Below are positions 54,011 to 64,000 of a stretch of 64,000 nucleotides of DNA, piece by piece. The position numbers and the translations under genes are program-made. The notes beneath the pieces are model-generated. The model searched no databases. It was not told the DNA's origin and worked only from the letters and a program-made list of their open reading frames with translations. This stretch comes from Pseudomonas serbica (GTDB taxonomy: Bacteria; Pseudomonadota; Gammaproteobacteria; Pseudomonadales; Pseudomonadaceae): the NCBI RefSeq assembly GCF_028823535.1, contig NZ_JAQIYM010000017.1, positions 62,001-126,000 on the forward strand. Direction: 5' to 3'. Position 1 is the stretch's first letter. Each line of letters starts with the position of its first letter.

Positions 54011-54075
54011 CTTCGCGGGCAAGCCCGCTCCCACATGGGAATGCGATCACCTGTGGGAGCGGGCTTGCTCGCGAA
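54011..54075. repeat. REP doublet between the two riboswitches
   Basis: CTTCGCGGGCAAGCCCGCTC opposite GAGCGGGCTTGCTCGCGAA; it separates two divergent cobalamin transcripts. Confidence 0.9.
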
Positions 54076-54145
54076 TGAAGCGACTCGGTCCCGAGTTGAG
54101 AACCCTTGCCAATTGACGCCCGCCCCTCGCCCATGCTCTCCTACG

Positions 54146-54353
54146 CACCTTGTTACGGGTGCCCTTCACAGGGTGAAACGGGAAACCGGTGAATCATGTG
54201 CTTTACTCTAAAGCCATGTCAGTCCGGTGCTGCCCCCGCAACGGTAAGCGAGCGAAGCATCAGATCCACTGTGCCAATGTGGCATGGGAAGGTGATGCTT
54301 GCAGGTCAAGGCTAACGCCTGCGCCCCTCGTGAGCCCGGAGACCGGCCCGCAA
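54146..54353 (+). ncRNA. Cobalamin riboswitch controlling cbtBA-cobE-cobM
   Basis: Plus-strand core: GGTGCCCTTCACAGGGTGAA ACGGGAA, GTGCTGCCCCCGCAACGG, the TGTGCCAATGTGGCATGGGA region, and the 3' element GTGAGCCCGGAGACCGGCCC. The expression platform runs about 130 nt to cbtB. Confidence 0.93.
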
Positions 54354-54485
54354 CACAAAGTGACCACACAATCACTGACTCAACAAACCCGCGGTGGGCG
54401 GGCGCTGTTCGGACTTCTGCGCGCTCGGTCGTGCGGGGCTCTGCTTGCGCTCTTATTCCCCGCTGACAGAACAGAGGGAAGCGCC

Positions 54486-54680
54486 ATGTCGATCATCAGC
54501 AGCACCGGCCACAGCACCACCACCAGCAGCACCACTACCCTGTCTCAACGCCTGACCGCCGCCGTCTGTGCGTCGATCCTCGGCGCGTGCCTTGTGTATT
54601 TCGCCGGTTTCTCGCACATCGAAGCGGTGCACAACGCGGCTCACGACACCCGCCACAGCGCTGCATTCCCGTGCCATTGA
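54486..54680 (+). CDS. cbtB: CbtB, small cobalt transporter subunit
   Basis: 64 aa with one membrane helix (LTAAVCASILGACLVYFAGF, about 24-43) and a C-terminal His-rich tail (HNAAHDTRHSAAFPCH), the signature of CbtB. Ser/Thr-rich N-terminus. AGGGAAG lies 5 bp upstream of the ATG. Encoded with CbtA behind a B12 riboswitch. Confidence 0.93.
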   Translation: MSIISSTGHSTTTSSTTTLSQRLTAAVCASILGACLVYFAGFSHIEAVHNAAHDTRHSAAFPCH

Positions 54681-54691
54681 GACCTGCCGAC

Positions 54692-55396
54692 ATGTTCAAG
54701 CGTATTGCGCAAACCGCGGGCTTCACCGGGCTGCTGGCCGCCCTGCTGCTGACCCTGTTGCAAAGTTTCTGGGTTTCTCCGCTGATCTTGCAGGCCGAAA
54801 CCTACGAAAAATCCGAACCTGCCGCCGTTGCAGCCCACGAACACGCTACGGGCGTCGCTGCCCACAGCCACGACGCCCAAGCCTGGGAACCGGAAGACGG
54901 CTGGCAGCGCGTGTTGTCGACCACCGGCGGTAACCTGGTGGTGGCGGTCGGTTTCGCCCTGATGCTCGCCGGCCTCTATACCCTGCGCGCGCCAACCAAA
55001 ACCTCCCAGGGCCTGCTCTGGGGTTTGGCCGGGTACGCAACCTTTGTGCTGGCACCGACGCTGGGCTTGCCGCCTGAGCTGCCGGGCACCGCGGCTGCGG
55101 ATCTGGCGCAACGGCAAATCTGGTGGATCGGCACGGCCGCCTCCACGGCTGTCGGCATTGCGCTGATCGTGTTCAGCCGTCATTGGCTGATGAAGATCCT
55201 CGGCGTGGCGATCCTCGCCGTTCCCCATGTGATTGGCGCACCGCAACCTCAAGTGCACTCGATGCTCGCTCCGCAGGCCCTGGAAACTCAGTTCAACATC
55301 GCTTCGCAGCTGACCAACGTGGCGTTCTGGCTGGCCCTTGGCCTGATCAGCGCCTGGTTGTTCCGCCGCAAAAGCGATGGCCAATACCACGCATGA
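54692..55396 (+). CDS. cbtA: CbtA, cobalt transporter membrane subunit
   Basis: 234 aa with five to six helices and a periplasmic His-containing loop (AAHEHATGVAAHSHDAQAWEPEDGWQR in outline: His-x-His pairs at about 48-60). The N-terminus MFKRIAQTAGFTGLLAALLL is typical. Imports cobalt for corrin metalation. ATG 11 bp after cbtB; its stop overlaps the cobE ATG (ATGA). Confidence 0.93.
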   Translation: MFKRIAQTAGFTGLLAALLLTLLQSFWVSPLILQAETYEKSEPAAVAAHEHATGVAAHSHDAQAWEPEDGWQRVLSTTGGNLVVAVGFALMLAGLYTLRAPTKTSQGLLWGLAGYATFVLAPTLGLPPELPGTAAADLAQRQIWWIGTAASTAVGIALIVFSRHWLMKILGVAILAVPHVIGAPQPQVHSMLAPQALETQFNIASQLTNVAFWLALGLISAWLFRRKSDGQYHA

Positions 55397-55806
55397 CTGA
55401 CCTTCGCACAGCGCCGACCCTGGTGGTCGGCCTGGGCTGCCAGCGCGGCTGCCCCGTCAGCACGCTGCGGGCACTGCTCGACCAGGCATTGCAGGCGCAC
55501 CGGTTCGAATTGCATCAGATCAAGGCCCTGGCCAGCATCGACCTGAAGCGCGACGAGCCGGCCCTGATCGAACTGGCCGAGCAGCTTGGGTTACAGATGA
55601 TGTACTTCAGCAGTGAACAACTCGCCGGCTATCAACCGCAACTCAGCCATCATTCCGAGATCGCCTTTGAACGTACCGGGTGCTATGGCGTGGCGGAAAG
55701 CGCCGCTCTGGCCCTGGCGGAACAACTGGCCAACGCCCCGGCCAAATTGCTGATCCCGCGACAAAAATATGCCCAGGCGACCCTGGCATTGGCCGGCGCC
55801 GCGTAA
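55393..55806 (+). CDS. cobE: CobE, cobalamin biosynthesis protein (CbiG C-terminal-like)
   Basis: 137 aa CobE/GbiG C-terminal-domain protein: VVGLGCQRGCPVSTLRALLD near the start, IKALASIDLKRDEPALIELAEQ and GCYGVAESAALALA, the family landmarks. Role in the aerobic pathway around the ring-contraction/precorrin-4 stage is ill-defined. Translationally coupled to cbtA. Confidence 0.9.
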   Translation: MTDLRTAPTLVVGLGCQRGCPVSTLRALLDQALQAHRFELHQIKALASIDLKRDEPALIELAEQLGLQMMYFSSEQLAGYQPQLSHHSEIAFERTGCYGVAESAALALAEQLANAPAKLLIPRQKYAQATLALAGAA

Positions 55807-55889
55807 AATCCCCGATAATTCGCCCATTCGATCATGAGCAATCTTCATCTGAAGCCTGCGTCCCCCCCTATTTCCAACAGGAACCGACG

Positions 55890-56636
55890 ATGACTGTCTA
55901 CTTCATTGGCGCAGGTCCCGGCGACCCCGAACTAATAACCGTCAAAGGCCAGCGGCTGATACGCAGTTGCCCGGTGATCATCTATGCCGGCTCCCTGGTG
56001 CCCGCTGCGGTGCTGGAAGGACACAGCGCCGAACAGGTGGTCAACAGCGCGGAGCTGCACCTGGAGCAGATCATCGAACTGATCAAGGTCGCCCACGCCA
56101 AGGGCCAGGACGTGGCTCGTGTGCACTCCGGCGATCCGAGTCTGTATGGGGCCATCGGCGAGCAGATTCGCCATCTGCGTGAGCTGGATATTCCGTTTGA
56201 AATCATTCCAGGCGTCACGGCAACGGCCGCGTGCGCGGCGCTGCTGGGCGCGGAGCTGACCTTGCCGGACGTGTCCCAGAGCGTGATCCTGACGCGCTAC
56301 GCCGACAAGACCGCGATGCCCGCTGGTGAAGAGCTGGCAAGCCTGGCGCAGCATGGGGCGACCATGGCGATTCATTTGGGGGTCAAGCACCTGCCGAAGA
56401 TCGTTGAGGAACTCCTGCCCCATTACGGCACCGATTGCCCGATTGCGGTGATTCACCGCGCGACCTGGCCGGATCAGGATTGGGTGGTAGGGACGCTTGA
56501 GGACATTGCCGCCAAGGTTGACGCCAAAGGGTTTCGGCGTACTGCGTTGATTCTGGTGGGTCGGGTGTTGGGCAGTGAGCAGTTCAGCGAGTCTTCGCTG
56601 TATCGAGCGGGGCATGCGCATCTTTATCGCCCATAG
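55890..56636 (+). CDS. cobM: Precorrin-4 C(11)-methyltransferase
   Basis: 248 aa SAM-dependent tetrapyrrole methylase converting precorrin-4 to precorrin-5. Motifs: VYFIGAGPGDPELITVKGQRL, YAGSLVP, VARVHSGDPSLYGAIGEQI and FEIIPGVTATAACAALLG. ACAGGA lies 9 bp upstream of the ATG. Last gene of the riboswitch-controlled operon, followed by a REP doublet and terminator. Confidence 0.95.
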   Translation: MTVYFIGAGPGDPELITVKGQRLIRSCPVIIYAGSLVPAAVLEGHSAEQVVNSAELHLEQIIELIKVAHAKGQDVARVHSGDPSLYGAIGEQIRHLRELDIPFEIIPGVTATAACAALLGAELTLPDVSQSVILTRYADKTAMPAGEELASLAQHGATMAIHLGVKHLPKIVEELLPHYGTDCPIAVIHRATWPDQDWVVGTLEDIAAKVDAKGFRRTALILVGRVLGSEQFSESSLYRAGHAHLYRP

Positions 56637-56640
56637 GGCC

Positions 56641-56708
56641 CTTTCGCGAGCAGGCTCGCTCCCACAGAGGAATGCATTCCAAATGTGGGAGCGAGCCTGC
56701 TCGCGAAG
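56641..56708. repeat. REP doublet after cobM
   Basis: TTTCGCGAGCAGGCTCGCTC opposite GGGAGCGAGCCTGCTCGCGA. Confidence 0.92.
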
Positions 56709-56730
56709 GCGTCAGTGAATTCCACACATA

Positions 56731-56762
56731 AAAAAACGGCGCTCACGGGGCGCCGTTTTTTT
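56731..56762. terminator. Bidirectional terminator between cobM and nfuA
   Basis: AAAAAACGGCGC / GCGCCGTTTTTT stem with a 7-nt loop works on both strands for the convergent operons. Confidence 0.92.
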
Positions 56763-56779
56763 GTGCCGCAGCGAACACC

Positions 56780-57364
56780 TTAGTAGTAGGCGTTTTCTTT
56801 CTGCGTGTGGTCGGTCACGTCACGCACACCCTTGAGCTCGGGAATACGCTCGAGCAAGGTGCGCTCGATGCCTTCCTTCAAGGTCACGTCGGCCTGGCCA
56901 CAGCCCTGGCAACCGCCACCGAATTGCAGGACGGCGATACCGTCTTCAACCACATCGATCAGGCTGACCTGGCCGCCGTGACTGGCCAACCCGGGGTTGA
57001 TCTCGGTTTGCAGGTAGTAGTTGATGCGCTCGTTGACCGGGCTGTCGGCATTGACCATCGGCACCTTGGCGTTCGGTGCCTTGATGGTCAACTGGCCGCC
57101 CATGCGGTCGGTCGCGTAGTCGACTACCGCATCGTCCAGGAACGCTTCGCTGAAATGGTCGATGTACGCGGTGAAGCTTTTCAGCCCCAGGGCGGTGTCT
57201 TCGGGTTTTTCTTCGCCCGGCTTGCAGTAGGCAATGCAGGTTTCGGCATACTGGGTGCCAGGCTGGGTGATGAAGACGCGGATGCCGATACCCGGGGTGT
57301 TCTGCTTGGAGAGCAGATCAGCCAGGTAATCGTGGGCGGCGTCGGTGATGGTAATAGCGGTCAT
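56780..57364 (-). CDS. nfuA: Fe/S biogenesis protein NfuA
   Basis: 194 aa Fe-S cluster carrier. An A-type-like N-terminal domain (1-100) that lacks the carrier cysteines precedes an Nfu domain with Cys152 and Cys155 in GGCQGCGQAD, which hold a 4Fe-4S cluster between two subunits. GAGGAG lies upstream of the ATG. Single gene. Confidence 0.95.
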   Translation of the reverse strand: MTAITITDAAHDYLADLLSKQNTPGIGIRVFITQPGTQYAETCIAYCKPGEEKPEDTALGLKSFTAYIDHFSEAFLDDAVVDYATDRMGGQLTIKAPNAKVPMVNADSPVNERINYYLQTEINPGLASHGGQVSLIDVVEDGIAVLQFGGGCQGCGQADVTLKEGIERTLLERIPELKGVRDVTDHTQKENAYY

Positions 57365-57474
57365 GGAAACTCCTCGCAGGCTTGGGCGCAGTTTACGCCA
57401 ATCATCGCCGCGGACAAAGTCCTAGTATTTTTGTCGGGAAAAGATGCGGAGCTTACCCCTGTGGGTTCGGGGTT

Positions 57475-59772
57475 TTAGAGGTTCTCGTAGCGATTCATGT
57501 CCAGCACGCCCTCTTCCACCGGCTCGGTTTCGTGGATGTAGCGGCTCAGATCATGAAAATACTGCCAGAACTGCGGGTGACTGCGACGGATCCCCCAGCG
57601 CTCGACGATTTTCTCGAAGCTGGCGGGATCCTTGGCGTTTTCCATCGAGCCCACAAAGTCTGGCACCTGCTCGGCGGGGATATTGAAAATGAAGTTCGGG
57701 TAACTGCTCAGAACCCCAGGGAAAATGGTGAGCGTGTCCAGGCCCGGCTGGTAGCGCAGCGACTCCCCGATCAGGAACGCCACGTTGCTGTGTGCGCGGT
57801 TGCGCAGCAGGCTGTAGACCCCCCGTCGACCGCTCGCGGTTTCGACGCGCAGCAGGGTCGCTTCCGGCAGTTGATCGATGACCTTGAGGCCGGCCGCCGG
57901 ACGTGAGGCCAGGCGACTCAACGCCTGCTCGGCCGCCTGCAGGAGCGGATCGATGTTCGGCCGCGAACAATAGGCGCCGTCGCAGCGGTTGATCGGATCA
58001 GGATTGGCGTCCAGCTCGCCGTAGCGTGCCAGCAATTGCATGGCGAAGTCGCGCTTGGGGTCCTGTTCATCGAGTTTCAGCGCGGTTGGCGTGTCGTCGT
58101 CGATGGACTCATAGTCCAGCCACATCTTGAGCTTCCCGCTGTTCTGGTACCAATCGTCGAGGAAGCCATCCCGCGAGTCGGCCGGCATCAGGCGCAGGAA
58201 ATTCTGCTCGGCGCCATTGCGGATCAGGTCGAAATACAGGCGCGTCTGGGCCTGATGGGACACATTGCCGAACACGTCGAAATTCACCGCCAACTGATAA
58301 TAGGTACGCTCCAGCAGCGGGAAGTCGAACAGCCACATGGTCTGCGGCACTTCGCCGATCAGGCCCTTGATGACTGCGGCGCTGTCGAAATGACGGAAGA
58401 TAGTCAGCAGTGCATTGTCATTACCGGCCCACAGGCTCGACCAACTGGGTGGCGGCATATCGGCGTAGCTGTCGCGGCGCAGGGCTTCGTATTCGTTACG
58501 TTTCTCGCGGTAATCGCGCCACAGGCTCAGGACGCTGCCAACGTCATCGTTTTGCCCCGGCATCGCCAGCAATGGCGTGGCCTGGCCACGATAGTTCGGG
58601 TCGGTGATGTAGAGGTCGTGTTCCGGCGCCTGGAACAGCGCCCAAAAGTTGTCGCGGATCACATCCGTGGCGATCTGCCCCCGGCAAACCGGGCCGCGGA
58701 TAAAGGTGCGCACGAAATATTCGGCGTTATCGAGCATGAACTGATAACGCGCCTGGGCCGGGATGGCTTCGAAGGTGGAAAACGGATTGGCCCGACGTTC
58801 CGGGCCGTAACCCGGCAAGGCATTGACCTGCCAGTTGCCGCTATAGAACAGGCTATTGACCCGGGCCAGCTTGGCCGCGCTCAGCGGATAGGTAATATGG
58901 GTCTTGTGCACGATTACGCCCTGCACCGGCCGCAAGCGGTAATAAACCTGGGTGCCGGGGTCGTCGTTCGGCCGACGGGTATTGATCAGGTCGATGGGCT
59001 GGCCGGTCGGCGTGCGCGAACGCACCCACTGGAAGAAATGCCCCGGCTCGCCATCCTTGAAATAGATATGCGCAAGAAACCAGTGTTCGAACAACCAGCG
59101 CCCGACCAGACTCTCCCGGGCCCCCGGGGCATTGAGCAGGTTTTCCCACTGCACCACCTGCAACGCTTCTTTCGCGCTGGGCACCAGCGCCTGCTCATCG
59201 ATCGGCGCACCGGAAGCCAGCCAGCGTTGTAGCGTCTGGTATTGCTGGTCGGTAAGGCCGGTGACTGCCAGGGGCATCCCTTCCCTGGGGTGAGCGCTGG
59301 CATAACCGTCGAACTCACCCGGCAGGGCGCACATGTTGTCGCGATTGAGGCCCAGGACGATGTCCTCGGGCAACCTGGCATTGGGTTGCAACGGGTTGGT
59401 GTGACCCAGTTCAAGCATGCGCGCCATCAATGCAGCCTGGCTGCCCTGGGCGTCGAGCACCGAATAGAAGCCTTTATGTTGCCAGGCGCGCTCGCCAAAC
59501 GCGTCATAGAACAGACGGCTCGGCGCGACCGCCTTGCTGCGTTCACCGTCATACACCGGGACTTTCGTCGCGCCGCGGGCTGCACCCTCTGCGCTGCCCA
59601 GGTTGAGCTGACAGGGCGCATCGTTGCAGGCGTGGCAGGCCACGCACTTTTCGGTGAAGATCGGCTGGATGTCGCGACTGTAGGAAATGCCAGCGGAGAT
59701 GGCCGGACCTTGCGCAACCGCGGCAAAGCTGAGAAGCAGTAATACACTGCTGATGACGACGCGATACGACAT
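57475..59772 (-). CDS. cti: Fatty acid cis/trans isomerase
   Basis: 765 aa periplasmic heme protein that turns cis into trans unsaturated fatty acids in phospholipids, an emergency response to solvents and heat. Signal peptide 1-20 (...LLLLSFAAVAQG), c-type heme site CVACH (43-47, unusually followed by AC), and family blocks HYxxxxPTGQPIDLI-like region and FFxHFDSAAV; ends ETEPVEEGVLDMNRYENL. Divergent from metH. Confidence 0.94.
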   Translation of the reverse strand: MSYRVVISSVLLLLSFAAVAQGPAISAGISYSRDIQPIFTEKCVACHACNDAPCQLNLGSAEGAARGATKVPVYDGERSKAVAPSRLFYDAFGERAWQHKGFYSVLDAQGSQAALMARMLELGHTNPLQPNARLPEDIVLGLNRDNMCALPGEFDGYASAHPREGMPLAVTGLTDQQYQTLQRWLASGAPIDEQALVPSAKEALQVVQWENLLNAPGARESLVGRWLFEHWFLAHIYFKDGEPGHFFQWVRSRTPTGQPIDLINTRRPNDDPGTQVYYRLRPVQGVIVHKTHITYPLSAAKLARVNSLFYSGNWQVNALPGYGPERRANPFSTFEAIPAQARYQFMLDNAEYFVRTFIRGPVCRGQIATDVIRDNFWALFQAPEHDLYITDPNYRGQATPLLAMPGQNDDVGSVLSLWRDYREKRNEYEALRRDSYADMPPPSWSSLWAGNDNALLTIFRHFDSAAVIKGLIGEVPQTMWLFDFPLLERTYYQLAVNFDVFGNVSHQAQTRLYFDLIRNGAEQNFLRLMPADSRDGFLDDWYQNSGKLKMWLDYESIDDDTPTALKLDEQDPKRDFAMQLLARYGELDANPDPINRCDGAYCSRPNIDPLLQAAEQALSRLASRPAAGLKVIDQLPEATLLRVETASGRRGVYSLLRNRAHSNVAFLIGESLRYQPGLDTLTIFPGVLSSYPNFIFNIPAEQVPDFVGSMENAKDPASFEKIVERWGIRRSHPQFWQYFHDLSRYIHETEPVEEGVLDMNRYENL

Positions 59773-59928
59773 GTCCCTGGTCCCGATCCTTTAGAAAACG
59801 CCGCGATTCTACCGGGCTAGCCGCCACACCAACATGAGCGATATTCATGGAAAACTTGGACATACTCTAAAAGCGCACAGGTTTGCTATCATCCCGGCCC
59901 TTCGTCATGGTCTTTCCGAGTAGTCCCA

Positions 59929-63639
<3,711 letters not shown>

Positions 63640-63654
63640 TTGATTTGCAGCATG

Positions 63655-63690
63655 GGCTCTGGAGGCGGACGGTGCCGACTCCAGAGCCTT
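63655..63690 (+). terminator. Hairpin terminator after metH
   Basis: 10 bp perfect stem GGCTCTGGAG / CTCCAGAGCC followed by only TT. Located 15 bp after the stop; it may also serve the convergent gene. Confidence 0.55.
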
Positions 63691-63702
63691 GTAAGCTGAC
63701 GA

Positions 63703-64000
63703 TCAGGCCTGTGCGCCCAACTCGGCTATCTCACGTTCGCTGAGTCGGGTCAGCAGTTGCAAGCGCTCGGTTTTGTTGGCGCTGTCCAATGCCTCCATCT
63801 CCTGCAGGTAGGCCGTATTGAGCTCCGGGTATTGATCCTCGAGCTCACTGGCCTTGGCCTGGAACTGCTGCTGCAGCCTGGTAAATTCTCCAGGGTATTT
63901 TTCCTCCAGGTAGTCCTTCCAGTATTTACGCGCAGTCAGTTGCTCGACGAACACCGGGGTCTTTTCCTCGGCAATGATCGCTGCGTACGCTTCGTCCAGA
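63703..64000 (-). CDS. C-terminus of an unidentified protein, possibly a NEL-domain effector (5' end beyond window)
   Basis: 98 residues open to the right edge. Charged, mostly helical sequence (LDEAYAAIIAEEKTPVFVEQ, then YWKDYLEEKYPGEFTRL...). The F/YWxDYL...F...L pattern followed by helices resembles the end of Pseudomonas LRR/NEL-type E3 ligase-like proteins as I remember them, but no catalytic Cys is in view. Function left open. Confidence 0.5.
   Translation of the reverse strand, partial: LDEAYAAIIAEEKTPVFVEQLTARKYWKDYLEEKYPGEFTRLQQQFQAKASELEDQYPELNTAYLQEMEALDSANKTERLQLLTRLSEREIAELGAQA

Noticed and set aside
59773..59928. Riboswitch upstream of metH
   Set aside because: I found neither a B12 box nor an SAH-type core in the 156 bp leader.

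Overview
The window looks like a chromosomal segment of a Pseudomonas of the P. fluorescens group. Evidence is the gacA-uvrC-pgsA-tRNA-Gly block (GacA starting with TTG), the many copies of the short REP palindrome with core GTGGGAGCGGGCTTGCTCGC typical of this group, the 3-hydroxybutyrate locus arranged as around PA2005-PA2003 of P. aeruginosa, and high-GC coding throughout.

Left edge (1-1.6 kb): an SOS-controlled umuDC pair (umuC cut by the edge) with a near-perfect LexA box, followed by tRNA-Cys and its terminator. From 1887 to 14241 lies a 12.3 kb accessory island. It is bounded on the right by the intact tRNA-Gly and on the left by a 28-29 bp imperfect copy of the 3' end of that tRNA, so it appears inserted between tRNA-Gly and tRNA-Cys. 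No integrase is visible. The island carries a P1B-5-type metal ATPase fused to a hemerythrin domain, an Hsp20 chaperone, phosphoketolase, an Fe-S-type Fnr/ANR-like regulator, a zinc alcohol dehydrogenase, an erythromycin-esterase-family protein, an unknown one-helix membrane protein, a metallo-beta-lactamase/beta-CASP nuclease-like protein and a Met-rich exported protein. Three perfect Fnr/ANR boxes and three degenerate ones lie in its promoter regions. At several promoters a -10-like hexamer begins exactly 28.5 bp from the box centre. I read it as a self-contained low-oxygen stress regulon that travels with its own regulator.

14.2-26.4 kb is core: tRNA-Gly, pgsA, uvrC and gacA (one minus-strand operon); then an attenuator-like leader with two aromatic-rich leader peptides and a class I DAHP synthase; a lipase; a small parvulin; and the yejABEF peptide importer operon. 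26.4-32.5 kb is the (R)-3-hydroxybutyrate utilisation locus: a sigma-54 activator, GntP-family permease, 3-hydroxybutyrate dehydrogenase and acetoacetyl-CoA synthetase, with a -24/-12 promoter and palindromic candidate enhancer sites. A hybrid PAS histidine kinase and a second parvulin follow.

35.5-42.2 kb (minus strand) is a catabolic cluster for a D- or modified amino acid: polar amino acid ABC transporter, RidA, IclR regulator, a PLP amino acid deaminase of the D-serine dehydratase-like fold and a PfkB sugar kinase. A TerC/CBS/CorC membrane protein, a LysR regulator and a divergent DHA2-type MFS exporter follow.

47-56.6 kb is a cobalamin block: chlD-like, chlI-like, cobN and cobW on the minus strand behind one cobalamin riboswitch; cbtB, cbtA, cobE and cobM on the plus strand behind a second, divergent one. 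A complete REP doublet lies in frame inside cobN. After a bidirectional terminator come nfuA and cti (minus), B12-dependent metH (plus), and at the right edge the C-terminus of an unidentified protein that may be a NEL-type effector.
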